Below, piece by piece: positions 1-7,587 of a stretch of DNA of 8,624 nucleotides (positions are counted from its first letter, which is position 1; each line of letters opens with the position of its first letter). The stretch is from Pseudomonadota bacterium. Lineage in GTDB: Bacteria; Myxococcota; Myxococcia; Myxococcales; Myxococcaceae. The DNA is taken from assembly GCA_023424585.1 (NCBI GenBank), contig JAFADT010000979.1:1-8624 (forward strand). The letters are read 5' to 3'. The notes beneath the pieces were generated by a model. It ran no database searches, was not told where the DNA came from, and worked only from the letters and a program-made list of their open reading frames with translations. A program made the translations under genes and the position numbers.

Positions 1-2322
1 ATGCAGGGCCGTCCGGGCTCGGGGCCCCTCCAGAACCGTCCGGGAGCGCCCGTCCAGGCGCGCCCCGGGCAGGCGGGGCCGGTGCGTCCGTCCACGTCTC
101 CCTCGGCTGGCGCCGCGGGTGGCGCTCCGGTGCAGCCCACCGGCCCGACCATCATGGTCGGCGGCGTGCCGCACGCCCAGGTCGCGCCCACGCAGGGCGC
201 CCAGGCGCGCCCCACGGCCACCCAGGCCGTGGTGATCTCCCGTCCGCTCATCCAGGTCCGCCGCGTCACGCCCACCACGACCCAGGCCAAGCAGTACCCC
301 ATGGCCCCGGGCCGCGCCGGCATCCCCACGGAGAAGCGCGAGTACAAGGTCGTCCAGGACCACCTGGGCCGCGGCCGCGAGCTCGTGGACGTCTCCAAGA
401 ACAAGGAGCGCGGCCAGCGCAAGCGCACGGGCCCTGAGACCACCAGCGTGTCCAAGCAGGAGCTGTCGGACATGGTCTGGGGCCGCATCCAGATCCCCGT
501 CCGCGGCAAGAAGCGCAAGCCCACGAAGAAGGGCGCCAAGACGCAGATCACCCAGATGGCCGAGGAGAAGAAGGTCATCAAGCTCCAGGAGGGCATCAGC
601 GTCTCCGACCTGGGCCAGCGCATGGGCATCCGCACCGCGGAGCTCATCAAGAAGCTGATGGGCATGCAGAAGATGGCCACGGCGAACCAGATCCTGGACG
701 CCGACACCGCGGAGCTGCTCGCCAGCGACTACCACTGGAAGGTCGAGCGCGTCGGCTTCGAGGTGGAGGACTACCTGCCGGAGGTCACGGCGAAGGCCGA
801 GGACGAGCGTCCCCGTCCGCCGGTGGTCACCATCATGGGCCACGTCGACCACGGCAAGACGAGCCTCCTGGACGCCATCCGCCAGGCCAGCGTGGCCTCG
901 GGCGAGGCGGGCGGCATCACCCAGCACATCGGCGCGTACAGCGTGTCCACCGCGCGCGGCGACGTCACGTTCCTGGACACCCCGGGCCACGAGGCCTTCA
1001 CGTCCATGCGCGCCCGTGGCGCCAACGTGACGGACATCGTGGTGCTGGTGGTGGCCGCGGACGACGGCGTGATGCCCCAGACCGTGGAGGCCATCAAGCA
1101 CGCCAAGCAGGCGGAGGTGCCCATCGTCGTCGCCATCAACAAGATGGACGTCCCGGGCGCCAACCCCGACCGCGTGAAGAAGGACCTCGCGGGCCACGAG
1201 CTGGTGCCGGAAGAGTGGGGCGGCGACACCATCATGGTGCCCGTCTCCGCGAAGACGAAGATGAACCTGGATCTCCTCCTGGAGAACCTGGCCCTGCAGG
1301 CGGAGGTCCTCGAGCTGACCGCCAACCCGGCGCGCCCGTCCGTGGGCGCCATCGTGGAGGCGAAGCTGGAGCGTGGCCGCGGCCCCGTGGCCACGGTGCT
1401 GGTGCAGGAGGGCACGCTCAAGCTGGGCGACGCCATCGTCACCGGCACGCACTACGGCCGCGTCCGCGCCATGAACAACAGCCGCGGCGAGCAGGTGAAG
1501 GAAGTGAAGCCGGGCTACTGCGCGGAGGTCGTGGGCCTCTCCGGCGTGCCCACCGCGGGTGACGCCATCAACGTCGTCTCCGACGAGAAGGCGGCCAAGC
1601 AGATCGCCGACCACCGCGCCATGAAGGAGCGGCAGACGGAGCTCAGCAAGGTCAGCCGCGAGTCCCTGGACCAGCTCTTCGCCAAGACGAAGGCGGGCGG
1701 CGGGCCCAAGGAGCTGCGCGTCATCATCAAGGCGGACGTTCAGGGCTCCGCGGAGGCCGTGCGCCAGGCGGTGGACAAGCTCACCACGCACAAGGTGCGG
1801 GTGGTCATCATCGACGCGGGCGTGGGCGCCATCACGGAGACCGACGTCATGCGCGCGGCCGCCTCCAAGGGCGTCGTGCTGGGCTTCAACGTGAAGCCGG
1901 AGTCGGGCGCGGAGGCCGCGGCCAAGGCGCAGCAGGTGACGCTGCAGAGCTACTCCATCATCTACGAGCTCATCGACGGGGTTCGCACGGAGATGGAGGG
2001 CCTCCTGGAGCCCATCCGCACCGAGCGCAAGCTGGGCCGTGCGGAGGTGCGCAACACCTTCAACGTGCCGAAGCTGGGCACCATCGCCGGCGCGGCCGTC
2101 CTGGACGGCGTGATGAAGCGCGGCTCGTTCGTGCGCCTCATGCGCGAGAACAAGCAGCTCTTCTCCGGGAAGATGGCGTCGCTGCGCCGCTTCAAGGACG
2201 ACGTGAAGGAAGTCGCCCAGGGCTTCGAGTGCGGTATCGGCATCGAGAACTTCAACGACCTCAAGGCCGGCGACATCATCGAGGCCTACGAGATCGAGGA
2301 GACCCGGCAGAGCCTCTCGTAA
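1..2322 (+). CDS. infB: Translation initiation factor IF-2 (5'-truncated by window)
   Basis: IF2 is a cytoplasmic GTPase that brings fMet-tRNA to the 30S subunit and promotes 50S joining. The visible 773 residues hold: a Pro/Gly/Gln/Arg-rich low-complexity stretch (about 1-105); a basic linker (about 106-189); the small IF2 N-terminal helical domain (about 190-253); the G domain (about 272-443) with G1 GHVDHGKT at 280-287, a switch [11 protein letters not shown] stretch near 304-313, G3 DTPGH at 326-330 with the catalytic-type His330, G4 NKMD at 380-383 and G5 SAK at 416-418; then domain II, domain III (from about 570) and the fMet-tRNA-binding C-terminal domain (about 664-766). All GTPase motifs are intact. 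The ATG at base 1 is very probably an internal Met: the reading frame is open to the window edge, no upstream RBS can be seen, and low-complexity N-terminal sequence is already under way there. The stop is TAA at 2320-2322. nusA is the usual upstream neighbour but lies outside the window. Confidence 0.97.
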   Translation: MQGRPGSGPLQNRPGAPVQARPGQAGPVRPSTSPSAGAAGGAPVQPTGPTIMVGGVPHAQVAPTQGAQARPTATQAVVISRPLIQVRRVTPTTTQAKQYPMAPGRAGIPTEKREYKVVQDHLGRGRELVDVSKNKERGQRKRTGPETTSVSKQELSDMVWGRIQIPVRGKKRKPTKKGAKTQITQMAEEKKVIKLQEGISVSDLGQRMGIRTAELIKKLMGMQKMATANQILDADTAELLASDYHWKVERVGFEVEDYLPEVTAKAEDERPRPPVVTIMGHVDHGKTSLLDAIRQASVASGEAGGITQHIGAYSVSTARGDVTFLDTPGHEAFTSMRARGANVTDIVVLVVAADDGVMPQTVEAIKHAKQAEVPIVVAINKMDVPGANPDRVKKDLAGHELVPEEWGGDTIMVPVSAKTKMNLDLLLENLALQAEVLELTANPARPSVGAIVEAKLERGRGPVATVLVQEGTLKLGDAIVTGTHYGRVRAMNNSRGEQVKEVKPGYCAEVVGLSGVPTAGDAINVVSDEKAAKQIADHRAMKERQTELSKVSRESLDQLFAKTKAGGGPKELRVIIKADVQGSAEAVRQAVDKLTTHKVRVVIIDAGVGAITETDVMRAAASKGVVLGFNVKPESGAEAAAKAQQVTLQSYSIIYELIDGVRTEMEGLLEPIRTERKLGRAEVRNTFNVPKLGTIAGAAVLDGVMKRGSFVRLMRENKQLFSGKMASLRRFKDDVKEVAQGFECGIGIENFNDLKAGDIIEAYEIEETRQSLS

Positions 2323-2346
2323 CCCCGAGGGGCGTACTCGACGGAC

Positions 2347-2373
2347 CCCGGGGAAGGCCCCACCTTTCCCGGG
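2347..2373 (+). promoter_or_regulatory. Hairpin 1 in the infB-DUF503 gap
   Basis: An 11-bp inverted repeat pairs 2347-2357 with 2363-2373 around a 5-base loop (CCCCA), with one G:U pair (2353:2367). It starts 25 bases after the infB stop. No T-run follows (TGAAGG), so a classic intrinsic terminator is unlikely. An RNA processing or stabilising element, or a weak attenuator, fits better. The pairing is read from the sequence; the role is inferred. Confidence 0.5.
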
Positions 2374-2392
2374 TGAAGGACGACGCGACGGA

Positions 2393-2419
2393 GCCTGGGC
2401 GCAGGTGCTGCGCCCGGGC
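2393..2419 (+). promoter_or_regulatory. Hairpin 2 upstream of the DUF503 start
   Basis: A 12-bp inverted repeat pairs 2393-2404 with 2408-2419 around a GTG triloop, with one T:G wobble (2396:2416). It ends 12 bases before the GGGGGA ribosome binding site of the DUF503 gene, and no T-run follows. It is the second of two strong stems in the 120-base gap (2323-2442), which otherwise contains no gene. It could tune how much infB transcript continues into the downstream genes, or protect an mRNA end after cleavage. That function is inferred. Confidence 0.5.
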
Positions 2420-2442
2420 GGCCGTCGGCCTGGGGGACCTCT

Positions 2443-3048
2443 ATGTTCGTGGGAGTCGCACGCCTCACCCTCCAGATTCCGGAGAGCGCCTCGCTGAAGT
2501 CCAAGCGGCAGGTGCTCCGCCGGGTGACGGACCGGGTGAAGGCCCGCTTCAACGTGGCCGTCGCGGAGGTGGACGACCAGGACCTCTGGCAGAAGGCGTC
2601 GGTGGCCCTGGCCGTGGTGGGCAACGACCGCCGGCACGTGGATGAGCAGCTGGAGAAGATCATCCACTTCGTGGAGGAGATGTACGTCGCGCCGCTGATG
2701 GCCCGGGAGACGGAGGTCCTCACCTTCGGGGACCAGCTCTATCCGGACAAGGTCCCCGGGGGCACCTTCCGCGCGCCCGTGCGGGTCCCCGAGCCGGCGG
2801 ACGAGGACGCCCACCTGTCCCCCGAGGACGCGCACGCGCACACGGAGGCGGCCATCGCGCGCTTCCTGCGCAGCGACCGCTCCCTGGCGGAGGCGGAGGG
2901 GCTGGGCGCGTGGGAGCAGCGGCACGAGGGCGCGGGCCCCGGGCCCGGGGCTCCCCGCCCCACGGGTGAGGGTGGAACGCTGACGTTGGAAGACGCCCGG
3001 GCCAAGGCCCGGGCGCTGCGCAACCCGCGAGATTGGGAGAAGAAATGA
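2443..3048 (+). CDS. DUF503 (YlxP-like) protein with long C-terminal extension
   Basis: The first ~95 residues match the DUF503/YlxP family, small proteins commonly encoded between infB and rbfA and thought to act with ribosome maturation factors; the exact biochemical role is not firmly known. The signature is visible: [12 protein letters not shown] at 17-28, [17 protein letters not shown] at 36-52 and a helix ending HFVEEM at 75-80. Typical family members stop near residue 90-100. Here about 105 more residues follow, including an acidic stretch with several His residues (118-135), an Ala/Glu-rich helix-like part, a Gly/Pro-rich linker (162-178) and a charged tail ending RNPRDWEKK. The ATG start is preceded by GGGGGA at 2432-2437, 5 bases upstream. 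The stop overlaps the rbfA start as ATGA, implying translational coupling. Family assignment is strong; the function of the tail is unknown. Confidence 0.9.
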   Translation: MFVGVARLTLQIPESASLKSKRQVLRRVTDRVKARFNVAVAEVDDQDLWQKASVALAVVGNDRRHVDEQLEKIIHFVEEMYVAPLMARETEVLTFGDQLYPDKVPGGTFRAPVRVPEPADEDAHLSPEDAHAHTEAAIARFLRSDRSLAEAEGLGAWEQRHEGAGPGPGAPRPTGEGGTLTLEDARAKARALRNPRDWEKK

Positions 3049-3404
3049 CGACGCATGCACGACCCGAGCGCGTGGGGCAGGAGATCCAGGCGGCCATCGG
3101 CGCCCTGCTGACGCGGGGGGAATTGCGCGACCCGCGCATCGGCTTCATCACCATCACCGGCGTGAAGGTGTCGCCGGACCTGCGGGTGGCGAAGGTCTTC
3201 TATTCGATGCTGGGCACGGACCAGGAGAAGGCGGAGACGCAGAAGGGCCTGGACGCGGCCAAGGGCTTCGTGCGCCGCGAGGTGACGTCCGCGGTCAACC
3301 TGCGCGTGTCGCCGGAAATCTTCTTCGCCTTCGACGCGTCCGTGGGCGAGGGCGATAAGATCGACCGGCTCCTGCGCGAGGTGCGCGGCAAGGAAGGCTG
3401 GTAG
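3045..3404 (+). CDS. rbfA: 30S ribosome-binding factor A
   Basis: RbfA binds immature 30S subunits and assists late 16S rRNA processing and cold-shock adaptation. The 119-residue product has the usual length and KH-like fold pattern: an N-terminal helix ([26 protein letters not shown]), the conserved strand [18 protein letters not shown] at 35-52, the Ala-x-Gly helix kink AKG at 72-74, and the C-terminal strand and helix [21 protein letters not shown] at 93-113. I chose ATG 3045 because it overlaps the upstream TGA (ATGA) and has GGGAGA at 3035-3040 upstream. A TTG at 3033 in frame would add only four residues and is less likely. truB follows after 10 bases, the usual bacterial order. Confidence 0.96.
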   Translation: MTTHARPERVGQEIQAAIGALLTRGELRDPRIGFITITGVKVSPDLRVAKVFYSMLGTDQEKAETQKGLDAAKGFVRREVTSAVNLRVSPEIFFAFDASVGEGDKIDRLLREVRGKEGW

Positions 3405-3414
3405 GCCCCGCTTC

Positions 3415-4278
3415 ATGGACGGCGTTCTCGTCATCGACAAGCCCCTGGGCCCCACGTCCTTCGACGTGGTCCGCCAGGTGCGCGGCCTGCTGAAGGTGAA
3501 GAAGGCGGGCCACACGGGCACGCTGGACCCCATGGCCACCGGCGTGCTGCCGGTGTGCCTGGGCGAGGCCACCAAGGTCGCCGGCGTCATCACCGAGGGC
3601 GACAAGGCGTATGACGCCGTGGTGCGGCTGGGCGTGGAGACGGACACCCAGGACGCCCAGGGCAGGCCCACGGCGCAGGCCCCGGTGCCCCCGCTCACGG
3701 CCCCGCTGTTGGAAGCGGTGCTCGCCCGGTTCCGGGGCACCTTCGAGCAGGTGCCGCCCATGTACTCGGCGGTGAAGGTGGCCGGGAAGCGGCTGTACGA
3801 GCTGGCGCGCGCCGGGGAAGAGGTGGAGCGGGCGAGCCGCACCGTCACCGTGCACGAGCTGGTGCTGCGCGACTTCTCCGCGGACCGGCTGACCCTGTCC
3901 GTGCGCTGCACCAAGGGCTTCTACGTGCGCACGCTGGCGTACGACCTGGGCCGCGCGCTGGGCTGCGGGGCGCACCTGGAGGCGCTGCGGCGCACGATGA
4001 GCGGCCCCTTCACCCTGGCGCGCGCGCTGCCCCTGGGGGAGCTGGCCACGCTGTCCCGCGAGGCCGTGGCCGCGCGGCTGGTGTCGCTGGCGGAGGCGCT
4101 GACGGACCTGCCCGCGGTGCGGGTGAACGCGGAGGAGGCGCGGCGGGTGTCGCACGGCGTCCCCGTGGAGGTCGCCCCCGTGCCGGGCCGGGTGCGGGTG
4201 CTGGGCCCGGATGACGCGCTGCTCGCCATGGCGGAGGTGGTGGGCGGGCGGCTTCGCTACCTGCGGGTGTTCGCCTGA
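3415..4278 (+). CDS. truB: tRNA pseudouridine(55) synthase TruB
   Basis: TruB converts uridine 55 in the T-loop of tRNAs to pseudouridine and also helps tRNA fold. The 287-residue protein is close to family length. Seen in order: the N-terminal DKPLGPTS motif (8-15); the catalytic loop [12 protein letters not shown] (32-43) with nucleophile Asp38, equivalent to E. coli Asp48; the [18 protein letters not shown] strand; the [20 protein letters not shown] block; the [15 protein letters not shown] motif; and a C-terminal PUA-like part starting near [15 protein letters not shown]. No key residue is missing. The ATG has only a distant purine stretch (AGGAAGG, 3391-3397, 17 bases away), so translation probably depends on coupling to rbfA. 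The TGA stop is followed at once by the GTG of the next gene. Confidence 0.97.
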   Translation: MDGVLVIDKPLGPTSFDVVRQVRGLLKVKKAGHTGTLDPMATGVLPVCLGEATKVAGVITEGDKAYDAVVRLGVETDTQDAQGRPTAQAPVPPLTAPLLEAVLARFRGTFEQVPPMYSAVKVAGKRLYELARAGEEVERASRTVTVHELVLRDFSADRLTLSVRCTKGFYVRTLAYDLGRALGCGAHLEALRRTMSGPFTLARALPLGELATLSREAVAARLVSLAEALTDLPAVRVNAEEARRVSHGVPVEVAPVPGRVRVLGPDDALLAMAEVVGGRLRYLRVFA

Positions 4279-4608
4279 GTGGCCTCCCGGACCCATGACA
4301 TCTCCGTGAGCGTGGCCCCGGGCCTTCGCGGCGCCTTCGACGGGCGGCGCGAGCTGTCCCTGGGCGTGCCCGCGACGGCGGACGTCGGCGACGTGGTGGA
4401 GGCGCTCCTGCGGCTGTACCCGCGCACCCAGAAGCTCCTGGCGGGCGACGGCGGCGAGGCGGGGGGCCCGTACCTGCACCTGGCCATGGATGAAGCCTCG
4501 GCCCGGGAGCTCTCCCCGGGTGGGGGCGGAATGGCCGGGGGCTGCCGGTTGTACGTCTTCGCACTGTCCCGCCCCCCGCGGGGCGGACGGACGGGCGGCG
4601 AAGGTTGA
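4279..4608 (+). CDS. Small putative beta-grasp (MoaD/ThiS-like) protein
   Basis: This 109-residue protein of uncertain function resembles the ubiquitin-like MoaD/ThiS fold in outline. A first strand pair (ISVSVAPGLRGAFDGRRELSL, 8-28) leads to ATADVGDVVEALLRLYP (32-48), which matches the 'x-T-V-x-D-L-L-x-x-L-x-x-x-YP' helix pattern of MoaD proteins. The late segment LYVFALSRPPRGG (91-103) sits where MoaD has its final strand and Pro-Pro-x-x-Gly-Gly end. Unlike a true sulfur carrier, Gly-Gly is not C-terminal: RTGGEG follows. It starts with GTG on the base after the truB stop, with no strong ribosome binding site, so translation is likely coupled. No ATG in frame gives a sensible alternative start. 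The stop lies inside the -35 box of the rpsO promoter. The gene being real is well supported by codon use and position; the fold is a pattern-based guess. Confidence 0.75.
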   Translation: MASRTHDISVSVAPGLRGAFDGRRELSLGVPATADVGDVVEALLRLYPRTQKLLAGDGGEAGGPYLHLAMDEASARELSPGGGGMAGGCRLYVFALSRPPRGGRTGGEG

Positions 4609-4633
4609 CCCCCCAGGGGGTGAAGCTTATAAG
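4605..4633 (+). promoter_or_regulatory. Sigma-70 promoter for rpsO
   Basis: The -35 box TTGACC (4605-4610) and -10 box TATAAG (4628-4633) are separated by exactly 17 bases, each one base from the housekeeping consensus. In such GC-rich DNA this match stands out. Transcription would begin near 4640, about 96 bases before rpsO. The -35 box overlaps the stop codon of the preceding gene. The spacer contains a perfect CCCCC-A-GGGGG palindrome (4610-4620). The promoter would let rpsO, and possibly pnp, be transcribed independently of infB-truB. Confidence 0.8.
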
Positions 4634-4639
4634 CGGCCC

Positions 4640-4735
4640 GCTCGTTAGAAGGACCATCTGTGGCCGGGTCTGTACCCCTCCGCGGACCCAGGCGGCACGA
4701 GCAGTCACCCCGGAGCGGGATTCAGGAAGAAGCCC
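4640..4735 (+). promoter_or_regulatory. Structured rpsO leader, candidate S15 autoregulatory element
   Basis: The predicted 5' UTR folds by eye into a closed domain. GCTCGT (4640-4645) pairs with ACGAGC (4697-4702). Inside it, 4663-4672 pairs with 4683-4693 (10 bp, one bulged A at 4690, one T:G pair) around a 10-base loop. The ribosome binding site AGGAAGAAG (4724-4732) lies 3' of this domain, unpaired in this model. In E. coli and other bacteria S15 is known to repress its own mRNA by binding diverse leader structures. That this leader does so is inferred from position and foldability only. Confidence 0.45.
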
Positions 4736-5005
4736 ATGTCGTTGCATCAGGAGCGCAAGAGCGAGCTGGTCACGAAGTTCCGCACCCACGAGTCCGACAC
4801 CGGCTCGCCCGAGGTGCAGGTGGCGCTGCTGTCCGAGCGCATCAACATGCTCACCGAGCACTTCAAGACCCACAAGAAGGACCACCACTCCCGCCGCGGT
4901 CTGCTGAAGCTGGTCGGTCAGCGCCGCCGCATGCTGGACTACCTCAAGTCCAAGGACGTGGCCCGCTACAAGAAGCTCATCGAGGGCCTCGGCATCCGCA
5001 AGTAG
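4736..5005 (+). CDS. rpsO: 30S ribosomal protein S15
   Basis: S15 is a primary-binding 30S protein that contacts the 16S rRNA three-way junction and starts platform assembly. The 89-residue product is exactly the usual length. Conserved features include the N-terminal helix ending [22 protein letters not shown] (16-37), the [27 protein letters not shown] core (44-70) with the His-His-Ser-Arg-Arg-Gly rRNA contact loop, and the C-terminal [12 protein letters not shown]. The ATG is preceded by AGGAAG at 4724-4729 with 6-base spacing. It has its own promoter and leader, with pnp downstream, the same rpsO-pnp order as in E. coli. Confidence 0.99.
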   Translation: MSLHQERKSELVTKFRTHESDTGSPEVQVALLSERINMLTEHFKTHKKDHHSRRGLLKLVGQRRRMLDYLKSKDVARYKKLIEGLGIRK

Positions 5006-5020
5006 TCCTCGAGCAGCACC

Positions 5021-5049
5021 CGGGGCGCTGGCACATCACCAGCGCCCCG
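5021..5049 (+). terminator. Strong hairpin after rpsO, terminator-like
   Basis: A perfect 11-bp inverted repeat pairs 5021-5031 with 5039-5049 around a 7-base loop (CACATCA), 15 bases after the rpsO stop. Only a short TTT (5054-5056) follows, after four bases, so termination is probably partial at best. It could also act as a 3'-end barrier for rpsO mRNA against exonucleases while letting some transcription continue into pnp. The structure is seen; its strength is inferred. Confidence 0.55.
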
Positions 5050-5281
5050 CGCATTTGGGCAGCATGGTTTCACGCGGCAGTTGGTTCAACAGAAGCGCGG
5101 ACGCAGGCGAAGGAGTCGGGCGAGGGAGTGGTGGAGGCGGGCTCTTTTGGTTTCCGTTCAGACCGGCCGACCTGAGGTCATGGGTGGGCGGGTGTGATCA
5201 GGGATCAAGAGGTCCGGTCCATCCCTTCGGCGCTCCGCAACGGAGCCCGTTTCCGCAGGACAGACAGCGTTCGTCTGGCAT

Positions 5282-5400
5282 GTGCCTGCTTCAGGCCCTG
5301 GCGACCGCTCATTCCCAGAGGGCCCCTTCCGGGCGACTTGAGGCCCCACGCACGTGGGCAGGTCGCGGCTGGCGAGGGTCCTCGCACGCGAAGCAGGCAC
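5282..5400 (+). promoter_or_regulatory. Long-range 11-bp helix ending at the pnp ribosome binding site
   Basis: GTGCCTGCTTC at 5282-5292 is the exact reverse complement of 5390-5400. The two arms enclose 97 bases with smaller hairpins at 5345-5358 and 5372-5385. The 3' arm ends one base before GGAAGG (5401-5406), the likely Shine-Dalgarno site of pnp, so the helix would abut the ribosome landing site. It could be a double-stranded RNase III target or a translational switch. Function is inferred; the repeat is directly visible. Confidence 0.5.
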
Positions 5401-5406
5401 GGAAGG
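5401..5406 (+). promoter_or_regulatory. Ribosome binding site deciding the pnp start
   Basis: GGAAGG lies 9 bases upstream of ATG 5416. It supports this start over an in-frame GTG at 5194, which would add 74 residues of Arg/Pro-rich sequence not seen at PNPase N-termini. Confidence 0.7.
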
Positions 5407-5415
5407 CCACACGAC

Positions 5416-7572
5416 ATGTTGAAGAAGAGCGTCAAGATTGGTGAGAACGAGCTGAGCATCGAGACGGGCCGCCTGGCCAAGCAGGCCGACGGCGCGGTGG
5501 TGGTCCGCTACGGCGACACCATGCTGCTCGTGACCGCGGTGAGCGCGCGGGAGAAGAAGGACGTCGACTTCCTGCCCCTCACGGTGGAGTACCAGGAGAA
5601 GCTGTACTCGGCGGGCCGCATCCCGGGCAGCTACTTCAAGCGCGAGGGCCGCCTGACGGAGAAGGAGACGCTGGCCTCCCGTCTGGTGGACCGCTCCTGC
5701 CGCCCGCTGTTCCCGGAAGGCTACGCCTACGAGACGCAGGTCATCGCGTCCGTCATCTCCGCGGACCCGGAGAACGAGGGTGACATCCACGGCATCACCG
5801 GCGCCTCTGCGGCGCTGTGGGTGTCGGACATCCCGTTCAACGGCCCCATCGCGGGCATCCGCGTGGGCCGCGTGGGCGGCCAGTTCGTGGCCAACCCCAC
5901 CGCGAAGCAGCGCGAGCAGAGCGACCTGGACCTCGTCATGGCGGTGAGCCGCGAGGCCATCGTGATGGTGGAGGGCGGCGCGGAGGAGGTCAGCGAGGCG
6001 GACATGGTGGCGGCGCTGGAGTTCGGCCGTCAGCAGGCCCAGCCCGCGCTGGACCTCCAGGACCAGCTGCGCACGGAGCTGAAGAAGCAGGTCCGCGCCT
6101 ACGAGAAGCTCGCCACCATCGACGAGGGCCTGCGCAACCAGGTCCGCGAGCTGGCGCTGGAGGGCGTGAAGGCCGGCTACGCCATCAAGGAGAAGGCGGC
6201 CCGCTACGAGGCGCTCTCCAAGGCGAAGAAGGCGGCCGTCGCGGCGCTGAAGGAGAAGCTGGGCGAGGCCTTCACCCCGCAGGTGGAGAAGCACGCCAAG
6301 CAGGTCATCGAGGACCTGAAGTACGAGCACATGCGTGAGATCACGGTGAACGGCGGCCGCATCGGTGACCGTCCGCACAACGTGGTGCGCCCCATCACCA
6401 ACGAGGTGGGCGTGCTGCCCCGCACGCACGGCAGCGCGGTGTTCACCCGCGGCGAGACGCAGGCGCTCGTGGTCGTCACGCTGGGCACCAGCGAGGACGA
6501 GCAGCGGCTGGAGCTGCTCAGCGGCCAGGCCTTCAAGCGCTTCATGCTGCACTACAACTTCCCGCCGTTCAGCGTGAACGAGACCAAGCCCCTGCGCGGC
6601 CCCGGCCGTCGCGAGGTGGGCCACGGCGCCCTGGCGGAGCGCGCGCTGCGCAACATGATTCCGGGCAGCGACTCGTTCCCGTACACGGTGCGCCTGGTGT
6701 CCGAGATCCTGGAGTCGAACGGCTCGTCCTCCATGGCGTCCGTGTGCGGTGGCACGCTGGCGCTGATGGACGCGGGCGTGCCCATCAAGGCGCCGGTGGC
6801 GGGCATCGCCATGGGCCTGGTGAAGGAGGGCGACAAGATCGCCATCCTGTCCGACATCCTCGGTGACGAGGACCACCTGGGCGACATGGACTTCAAGGTC
6901 TGCGGCACGTCCAAGGGCATCACGTCCATCCAGATGGACATCAAGATCACCGGCCTCACCACGGAGATCATGAGCCGCGCGCTGGAGCAGGCGCGTCAGG
7001 GCCGCGAGCACATCCTGGCGGAGATGGCGAAGACGCTGAGCGCGCCGCGCAAGGAGATCAGCCAGTTCGCGCCGCGCATCACCACCATCCAGATCCGCCC
7101 GGAGTTCATCAAGAACGTCATCGGGCCGGGCGGCAAGGTGATCAAGGACATCATCGCCCGCACGGGTGCCGCCATCAACATCGAGGACTCCGGCCGCGTG
7201 GACATCGCCAGCGCGAACAGCGAGGCGGTGAAGGCGGCCATCGCGATGATCCAGGCGCTCACGCGCGAGGCGGAGATCGGGAAGATCTACACGGGCACGG
7301 TGCGGAAGATCGCCGAGTTCGGCGCCTTCGTGGAGCTGTTCCCGGGCACCGACGGCCTCATCCACATCTCCGAGCTGTCCGACAAGCGCGTGAAGAGCGT
7401 GTCGGACGTGCTGAGCGAGGGCGACGAGGTGCTGGTGAAGGTCGTCAGCATCGACAAGACGGGCAAGATCCGCCTGTCGCGCAAGGAGGCCATGGCCGAG
7501 CGCGCCACCGCGCAGGGCGCGCCTCCCGCGGTCGCCACTCCGGCGGCGGCCACGCCGGACGCGAAGGCCTGA
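5416..7572 (+). CDS. pnp: Polyribonucleotide nucleotidyltransferase (PNPase)
   Basis: PNPase is a trimeric 3'-5' phosphorolytic exoribonuclease releasing nucleoside diphosphates; it can also add tails. The 718-residue product starts [26 protein letters not shown], the standard N-terminus. Domains: RNase PH-like 1 (about 10-145) with FKREGR at 74-79; an all-helical linker (about 150-300); RNase PH-like 2 (about 315-540) with [13 protein letters not shown] from 336, GRREVGH at 397-403, a serine cluster at 437-439, and [12 protein letters not shown] giving Asp486, Asp492 and Lys494 at the same numbers as the E. coli catalytic residues; a KH domain (about 556-615) with GPGG at 570-573; an S1 domain (about 621-690); and a short Ala/Pro-rich tail. 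All catalytic and RNA-binding motifs are present, so it should be active. It follows rpsO after a long structured leader, suggesting separate post-transcriptional control. Confidence 0.98.
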   Translation: MLKKSVKIGENELSIETGRLAKQADGAVVVRYGDTMLLVTAVSAREKKDVDFLPLTVEYQEKLYSAGRIPGSYFKREGRLTEKETLASRLVDRSCRPLFPEGYAYETQVIASVISADPENEGDIHGITGASAALWVSDIPFNGPIAGIRVGRVGGQFVANPTAKQREQSDLDLVMAVSREAIVMVEGGAEEVSEADMVAALEFGRQQAQPALDLQDQLRTELKKQVRAYEKLATIDEGLRNQVRELALEGVKAGYAIKEKAARYEALSKAKKAAVAALKEKLGEAFTPQVEKHAKQVIEDLKYEHMREITVNGGRIGDRPHNVVRPITNEVGVLPRTHGSAVFTRGETQALVVVTLGTSEDEQRLELLSGQAFKRFMLHYNFPPFSVNETKPLRGPGRREVGHGALAERALRNMIPGSDSFPYTVRLVSEILESNGSSSMASVCGGTLALMDAGVPIKAPVAGIAMGLVKEGDKIAILSDILGDEDHLGDMDFKVCGTSKGITSIQMDIKITGLTTEIMSRALEQARQGREHILAEMAKTLSAPRKEISQFAPRITTIQIRPEFIKNVIGPGGKVIKDIIARTGAAINIEDSGRVDIASANSEAVKAAIAMIQALTREAEIGKIYTGTVRKIAEFGAFVELFPGTDGLIHISELSDKRVKSVSDVLSEGDEVLVKVVSIDKTGKIRLSRKEAMAERATAQGAPPAVATPAAATPDAKA

Positions 7573-7587
7573 GCCCGGCCCCCGCCT

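Larger units (their letters stand above)
5050..5415 (+). promoter_or_regulatory. Long non-coding pnp leader with multiple hairpins
   Basis: This 366-base stretch has no convincing gene: open frames across it lack the strong G/C third-base bias of the neighbours. It carries several inverted repeats: 5161-5166 with 5214-5219, continued by 5170-5173 with 5210-5213; a TGATC-AGG-GATCA hairpin at 5195-5207; GCTCCG-CAA-CGGAGC at 5232-5246; an 11-bp long-range helix 5282-5292 with 5390-5400; CCCAC-GCAC-GTGGG at 5345-5358; and GCGAG-GGTC-CTCGC at 5372-5385. I found no near-consensus sigma-70 promoter in it. In E. coli the pnp leader folds into a long hairpin cut by RNase III and used by PNPase to repress itself. 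A similar role here is inferred. Confidence 0.5.

Noticed and set aside
3033..3044. Upstream TTG start for rbfA
   Set aside because: It adds four residues that overlap the ribosome binding site; ATG 3045 with its ATGA overlap is the better start.
3295..4888. Overlapping - strand open frames opposite truB, the beta-grasp-like gene and rpsO
   Set aside because: The products are Arg/Pro/Gly/His-rich low-complexity sequences typical of antisense frames in GC-rich DNA, and the + strand genes are firmly identified.
5070..5105. tRNA-like fragment (CAGTTGGTTCAAC) after rpsO
   Set aside because: It looks like D-loop or T-loop consensus locally, but no acceptor stem, anticodon arm or cloverleaf can be drawn around it.
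5276..5292. Sigma-54-like promoter TGGCATGTGCCTGCTTC upstream of pnp
   Set aside because: The GG (5277-5278) and GC (5288-5289) are separated by 9 bases instead of the strictly kept 10, and the same bases form the 5' arm of a perfect long-range inverted repeat.
5194..5415. In-frame GTG extension that would add 74 residues to PNPase
   Set aside because: PNPases start at the MLKKSV-like sequence. The extension lacks coding-like third-base bias, and ATG 5416 has its own GGAAGG site.
5055..5444. Small + strand open frame in the pnp leader
   Set aside because: It has no G/C third-base bias, no clear ribosome binding site and no recognisable motif, and it runs into the start of pnp in another frame.
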